Below, piece by piece: positions 61,011-64,000 of a stretch of 64,000 nt of DNA (position 1 is the stretch's first letter; the number at the start of each line of letters is the position of its first letter). The notes under the pieces were generated by a model that searched no databases, was not told where the DNA came from, and saw nothing but the letters and a program-made list of their open reading frames with translations. Location of the stretch: positions 2,623,014 through 2,687,013 of the forward strand of contig NC_021313.1 in NCBI RefSeq assembly GCF_000403645.1, written 5' to 3'. The position numbers and the translations under genes are program-made. The stretch comes from Salinarchaeum sp. Harcht-Bsk1 (GTDB taxonomy: Archaea > Halobacteriota > Halobacteria > Halobacteriales > Salinarchaeaceae).

Positions 61011-61475
61011 ATGGCGCTGGAGTTCTTCGGCAGCTACCACGCGTGGCTCGCGATGGCGATCGGAACCCACGCCCTCGTCGGGTACGTCCTCGGCGCCGCC
61101 ACGTTCAGCCGCCCGACGGTCGGCGCACTCGGCGCGGTTCTCGCGGATGTCGACCTCCTCTTCCCCGGTCCAGACGGCGCACCGCTGGGGCACCGGGGGA
61201 TGACCCACTCCGCGCTCGCGCTGGGGATCGCCGTCGCTATCGCGAGCTACTGGGGCCGTGACGTCGCGGGTTCGGTGGGGATCGGCTACGTCTCACAGCT
61301 CGCCATCGACGCGACGACGCCGAAAGGGATCCCGATCGTCTTCCCGCTCAGCACCGAGAACGTGGGCGTGGCCTGGAACCTCCACTCCAAGGACGCGACG
61401 ATCCTGCTGCTCGGACTCTGTGCGGTTGCGCTCATTCTGGAGCGACACCTGCTGCGTTCCAGGACGGACGGGTGA
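61011..61475 (+). CDS. DUF457 (YdjM-like) membrane protein
   Basis: This is a 154-aa integral membrane protein with about four helices (LAMAIGTHALVGYVLGAATF, GALGAVLADVDLLFPG, LALGIAVAIASYWG, TILLLGLCAVALIL). The motif set GTHAL..., LADVDLLFP, HRGMTHS and SQLAIDATTPKGIPI matches the LexA-regulated inner-membrane 'metal-dependent hydrolase' family DUF457, with conserved His and Asp residues inside the membrane. The family's activity is unproven. ATG 61011 is chosen because an earlier start would add an Arg-rich stretch. Confidence 0.85.
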   Translation: MALEFFGSYHAWLAMAIGTHALVGYVLGAATFSRPTVGALGAVLADVDLLFPGPDGAPLGHRGMTHSALALGIAVAIASYWGRDVAGSVGIGYVSQLAIDATTPKGIPIVFPLSTENVGVAWNLHSKDATILLLGLCAVALILERHLLRSRTDG

Positions 61476-61605
61476 CTGGCGACGTCGCTCCTCAGGCGAC
61501 GCTCGCGGGCTGACTCGTCGACGGCCACGACGGGAGAGCGGGGCAACTGGCGTCGGCGGAAAACGCGAGGACTGAGTCGGGGATCGGACTCCGCGGGCGA
61601 GTGCC

Positions 61606-61902
61606 TCAGATCTTCGCCTCGTCGATCTGGTCGACGATCGTCTGGAGGTCCGCCTTCGCCTCGACCTCGTCCTGGATCTGCTCGCGCTCGCGGACCTCCT
61701 CGGCGCTGGCGCCGTAGGCGCGGACGTACTCGGCGCGGGTGTGCTCCTCGAAGGCGTGCTTGATGGCGAGGTACCCGTCGGGAACGACGGTGCCACAGAC
61801 CTTGCACTCGTGGCGCTCGTGCTCGTTGGTCTGGTGGACCACCACGTCCTCGACGGAGTCGAAGACCTCGGCACAGCCTTCGATGCCACAACCCCACGTC
61901 AT
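61606..61902 (-). CDS. Small zinc-finger protein (DUF7565-like)
   Basis: This is a 98-aa protein. It has MTWGCGIEGCAEVFDSVEDVVVHQTNEH (C2H2-like), a second unit ECKVCGTVVPDGYLAIKHAFEEH, and a C-terminal amphipathic helix with VREREQIQDEVEAKADL. It is a likely haloarchaeal nucleic-acid- or protein-binding zinc finger. It is a single gene; I recall the family name DUF7565 but cannot confirm it. Confidence 0.8.
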   Translation of the reverse strand: MTWGCGIEGCAEVFDSVEDVVVHQTNEHERHECKVCGTVVPDGYLAIKHAFEEHTRAEYVRAYGASAEEVREREQIQDEVEAKADLQTIVDQIDEAKI

Positions 61903-61984
61903 TAAACTGGGATCGAACGCCCGTGCTCAAAACGTTTCCGCCCGATGGCAGGTGGATTCGTCCGGGCTCCTGTCGAGGGTCCGT

Positions 61985-62767
61985 TCACCGGGCTTCTGAG
62001 ACTTCGTAGGTGACGTCGGCGTCCCGGAGCGCGTCGGTGACTCGTCCGACGGCGTCGGTCGTCGCCGCGACGAGCACGTCGAGTCCCCGTCCCGCCGCCT
62101 CGGCGGCGACCTCGCCGCCGGCGAAGGACACCGCGGGCTCTGCGTCGGCGTCACGGAGTGCGACGACCGCCTCGACGCCAGCGGCGACGACGAGTTCCGC
62201 CTCGTCGACTGCCGCCGCGACCGCTTCGTCGTCGACGACGCGGCTGCCACCGGAGCGGATCGGCGGGATCTGGAGGACGGTGACGCTCCCCGGCTCCAGA
62301 TCGACGACACCCTCGAATCCGGTCACGCCCACGTCCTGGCCCGCCTCCGCGGCGGTCGTCGTGATCCCCGTGGCCTCGCCGGATTCCCCGGGCGAGGCGT
62401 GGAAGAGCCCGTCCCGCATCGAGAGCGTCACCGTCTCGCCCTCCTCGAGGTCGTCGGTCGCGATGGCGGCGTCCTCCTGGACGCTCCCGAGGACGTCTTC
62501 GGTGACGTGGTCGACGAATCGGCGGACCTCCGTCGCGTCTCGCAGGAGGAGGTCGACGCCCTCCTTCGTCACGCGGTAGCGCGAGCGGCCCTCCATCTCG
62601 ACGAGACCGTCGTCGACCAGTTCGCGGATGTACTCGCTGACTGCCTGACTGGTGACGCCGACGGCCTCCGCGATCTCGCCCTGACTGACCGCCGGCTGGC
62701 GCTCGGCGATCTCGACGAGGATCCGAAAACGGGTCGCGGCCCGCTTGTTGTCCAGCACGTCGGCCAT
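61985..62767 (-). CDS. Winged-helix regulator with C-terminal ligand-binding region
   Basis: This is a 260-aa protein. The first about 75 residues are a winged helix: AATRFRILVEIAERQPAVSQ, IAEAVGVTSQAVSEYIRELVDDGLV, EGRSRYRVTKEG. It resembles MarR/Lrp-type HTH domains. The C-terminal region contains EEGETVTLSMRDGLFHASPG, VTGFEGVVDLEPGSVTVLQI and AELVVAAGVEAVVALRDADAEP. It is an unassigned alpha/beta domain, probably the effector site. Conserved-looking in haloarchaea. Cognate genes are unknown; it lies between a zinc finger gene and the divergent GT87 gene, 162 nt from the latter. Confidence 0.85.
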   Translation of the reverse strand: MADVLDNKRAATRFRILVEIAERQPAVSQGEIAEAVGVTSQAVSEYIRELVDDGLVEMEGRSRYRVTKEGVDLLLRDATEVRRFVDHVTEDVLGSVQEDAAIATDDLEEGETVTLSMRDGLFHASPGESGEATGITTTAAEAGQDVGVTGFEGVVDLEPGSVTVLQIPPIRSGGSRVVDDEAVAAAVDEAELVVAAGVEAVVALRDADAEPAVSFAGGEVAAEAAGRGLDVLVAATTDAVGRVTDALRDADVTYEVSEAR

Positions 62768-62929
62768 GTCCCTTCGTTCGGAACCCGTGGATAAAAACCG
62801 GCGGGATCGCCGAACCGTCCGGCGCGTTCTGGCCTGTCCTCCCGTGTCCTGGTGACCGATGGCGCCCCACGCACCCAGTCGAGGAGTCGTCTCCGCAACG
62901 CTTTCGCCCCGCCGTACGAACAGCAGACC

Positions 62930-64000
62930 GTGACTGTTGCCCGGGACGCGTTTCGACGTTCGACTCGCGCCCTGCTGGTCCTGGGGATACTCGCGGGAAT
63001 CAACTCCGGTGGGGGACTCGCGCTCACCCAGCCCGAGCAACTCTCCCTCGCCACGGATGTCTACTTCCACGCCGCGACCGCGATGCTGGAGGGTGGCGAC
63101 CTCTACGCGACGACGCCGCCCGGGCTCCCCGATTATCACTACATCTACCCGCCGATCGTCGTCGTGCTCTTCCTCCCACACGCGCTGCTCGGGAGCGAGG
63201 CAGCCGCCTACGCGTTCCAGACAGTCCTGAACCTGGTCGCTGGGCTCGGCATCGCCCTGGTGCTCTTGCGAGCGATCAGCCGGCGCGGGATCGCACTCCC
63301 CCGCACCGACCGACTGCTCGTGGGTGGGTTCGCCCTGCTCTCGGCGTGGTCGGCGTCCCAGCTCGTGATGGGGCAGGTGAACCTCTGGCTGGCGCTCGCG
63401 ATCGCACTCGGTCTCGACTGGCTGGATCGCGAGCGGTTCGCCGTTCGCACGGGGTCAGCGGACGGACCGCCGGATCGCTCGACCTGGGCCGGCGTCGCGT
63501 TCGCCCTCGCCGCGCTCGTCAAGCTGTTTCCGGCAGTCCTGGGGCTCTGGCTGCTCAGGACGAGGCGATATCGCGCCCTCGTCGCTGCGATCGCGACGGG
63601 GCTCGGCGGACTGCTCCTCGGCGCGTTGGTCTTCGGGCCCGACCTGACGATCGAGTACCTGACGGAGGTCCTCGTGGGCCGCTTCGAGGGCGAGACGTTC
63701 GAAGGGTCGCCGGATCCCGATCGCAACCATACGACCGCCCGTCGAATGCTGGCCGCGACGTTCGGCGGGTCCTCGCCGATCGTGACGCCGCTCGCGATCG
63801 CACTCGTCCTGCCGCCGGTCGCGTACTGCTATCGTGACGTCTCGACGGAATCGCGTCGGCTGACGGCGATCCTCGCGACGCTGGTCGGCACCCTGTTGAT
63901 TATGCCGCTCCAGCCGCTGTACTTCTCGTTTCTCTACTTCCCGGTCGTCGTGCTCGTCGTCACGCTCGATGCTGGCCGGCCTCGGAAGCTCCTCGTCGCT
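62930..64000 (+). CDS. GT87-type membrane glycosyltransferase (DUF2029), 3' end outside window
   Basis: The frame is open from GTG 62930 (MTVARDAFRRSTRALLVLGI) to the window end, 357 codons, so the C-terminus is missing. It is a polytopic membrane protein with many helices. The early extracytoplasmic loop TDVYFHAATAMLEGGDLYATTPPGLPDYHYIYPPI contains the DxY...GxxxY pattern of glycosyltransferase family 87, and FALAALVKLFPAVLGLWLL is typical of DUF2029. It would use a polyprenyl-phosphate sugar donor to decorate a lipid or glycoprotein outside the membrane. It is divergent from the regulator gene. Confidence 0.85.
   Translation, partial: MTVARDAFRRSTRALLVLGILAGINSGGGLALTQPEQLSLATDVYFHAATAMLEGGDLYATTPPGLPDYHYIYPPIVVVLFLPHALLGSEAAAYAFQTVLNLVAGLGIALVLLRAISRRGIALPRTDRLLVGGFALLSAWSASQLVMGQVNLWLALAIALGLDWLDRERFAVRTGSADGPPDRSTWAGVAFALAALVKLFPAVLGLWLLRTRRYRALVAAIATGLGGLLLGALVFGPDLTIEYLTEVLVGRFEGETFEGSPDPDRNHTTARRMLAATFGGSSPIVTPLAIALVLPPVAYCYRDVSTESRRLTAILATLVGTLLIMPLQPLYFSFLYFPVVVLVVTLDAGRPRKLLVA

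Overview
The window is 64 kb of a haloarchaeal (class Halobacteria) chromosome. It is GC-rich with strongly acidic predicted proteins and Tat lipoprotein signals. Many starts look leaderless, with a TATA box about 25 nt upstream. It carries family markers such as phosphomevalonate decarboxylase, methenyl-H4MPT cyclohydrolase, HTH_10 and HxlR regulators and a histidine kinase with an N-terminal 7TM sensor. The genus cannot be fixed from the sequence alone.

Layout: 1-1400, two small conserved haloarchaeal genes. 1456-8276, a complete peptide/nickel-type ABC transporter operon on the minus strand (dppA-B-C-D-F order). 8725-11146, two half-size MgtE-like transporters and a PhoU/TrkA-C regulator. 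11216-15083, a broken ABC-2 permease, a hypothetical gene, mch, an LLM oxidoreductase and a thiamine-binding protein. 15257-18430, superoxide dismutase, an MBL hydrolase and a membrane-anchored HTH protein. 18509-18583, tRNA-Glu(CTC), followed by a 23-bp duplicate of its 3' end.

About 18.7-36.4 kb is an accessory region. Its first part, to about 26.5 kb, is visibly more AT-rich. It holds an unknown 189-aa gene, an unknown 477-aa gene and a 1614-aa protein with a sacsin/HSP90-like ATPase at the N-terminus and a DUF3883 nuclease-like C-terminus. After these come a decayed folE and an AddA/AddB-like helicase-nuclease pair. The region ends with a translationally coupled pair that I read as a CARF-like sensor followed by a PIN-like nuclease. 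No CRISPR array or other cas gene is present, so this pair is the most interesting candidate for an undescribed system.

36.2-41.1 kb is a compact minus-strand cluster whose genes overlap by 1-4 nt: vWA protein, HAD-like protein, HEAT-repeat protein, a 23-aa micro-ORF, metallophosphoesterase and a 51-aa ORF. A DUF4143-type ATPase diverges from it. 43-49 kb is metabolic: SDR, TPP enzyme, 3-hydroxyacyl-CoA dehydrogenase coupled to an APC permease, and a zinc protein. 49.6-57.7 kb holds a membrane-tethered Mrr-like protein, a GH5-like gene with an in-frame stop, a DoxX/HxlR divergent pair with palindromic operators, a histidine kinase and a GH9 glycosidase. 57.8-64 kb holds a MerB-like protein divergent from an HTH_10 regulator, mvaD, a hairpin-rich gap, a DUF457 membrane protein, a zinc-finger protein, a winged-HTH regulator and a GT87-type membrane protein that runs off the window.

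Three genes carry disabling lesions: a TGA in the ABC-2 permease, a 1-nt deletion plus truncation in folE, and a TAA in the GH5-like gene. All function calls come from reading motifs by eye; no database search was run.
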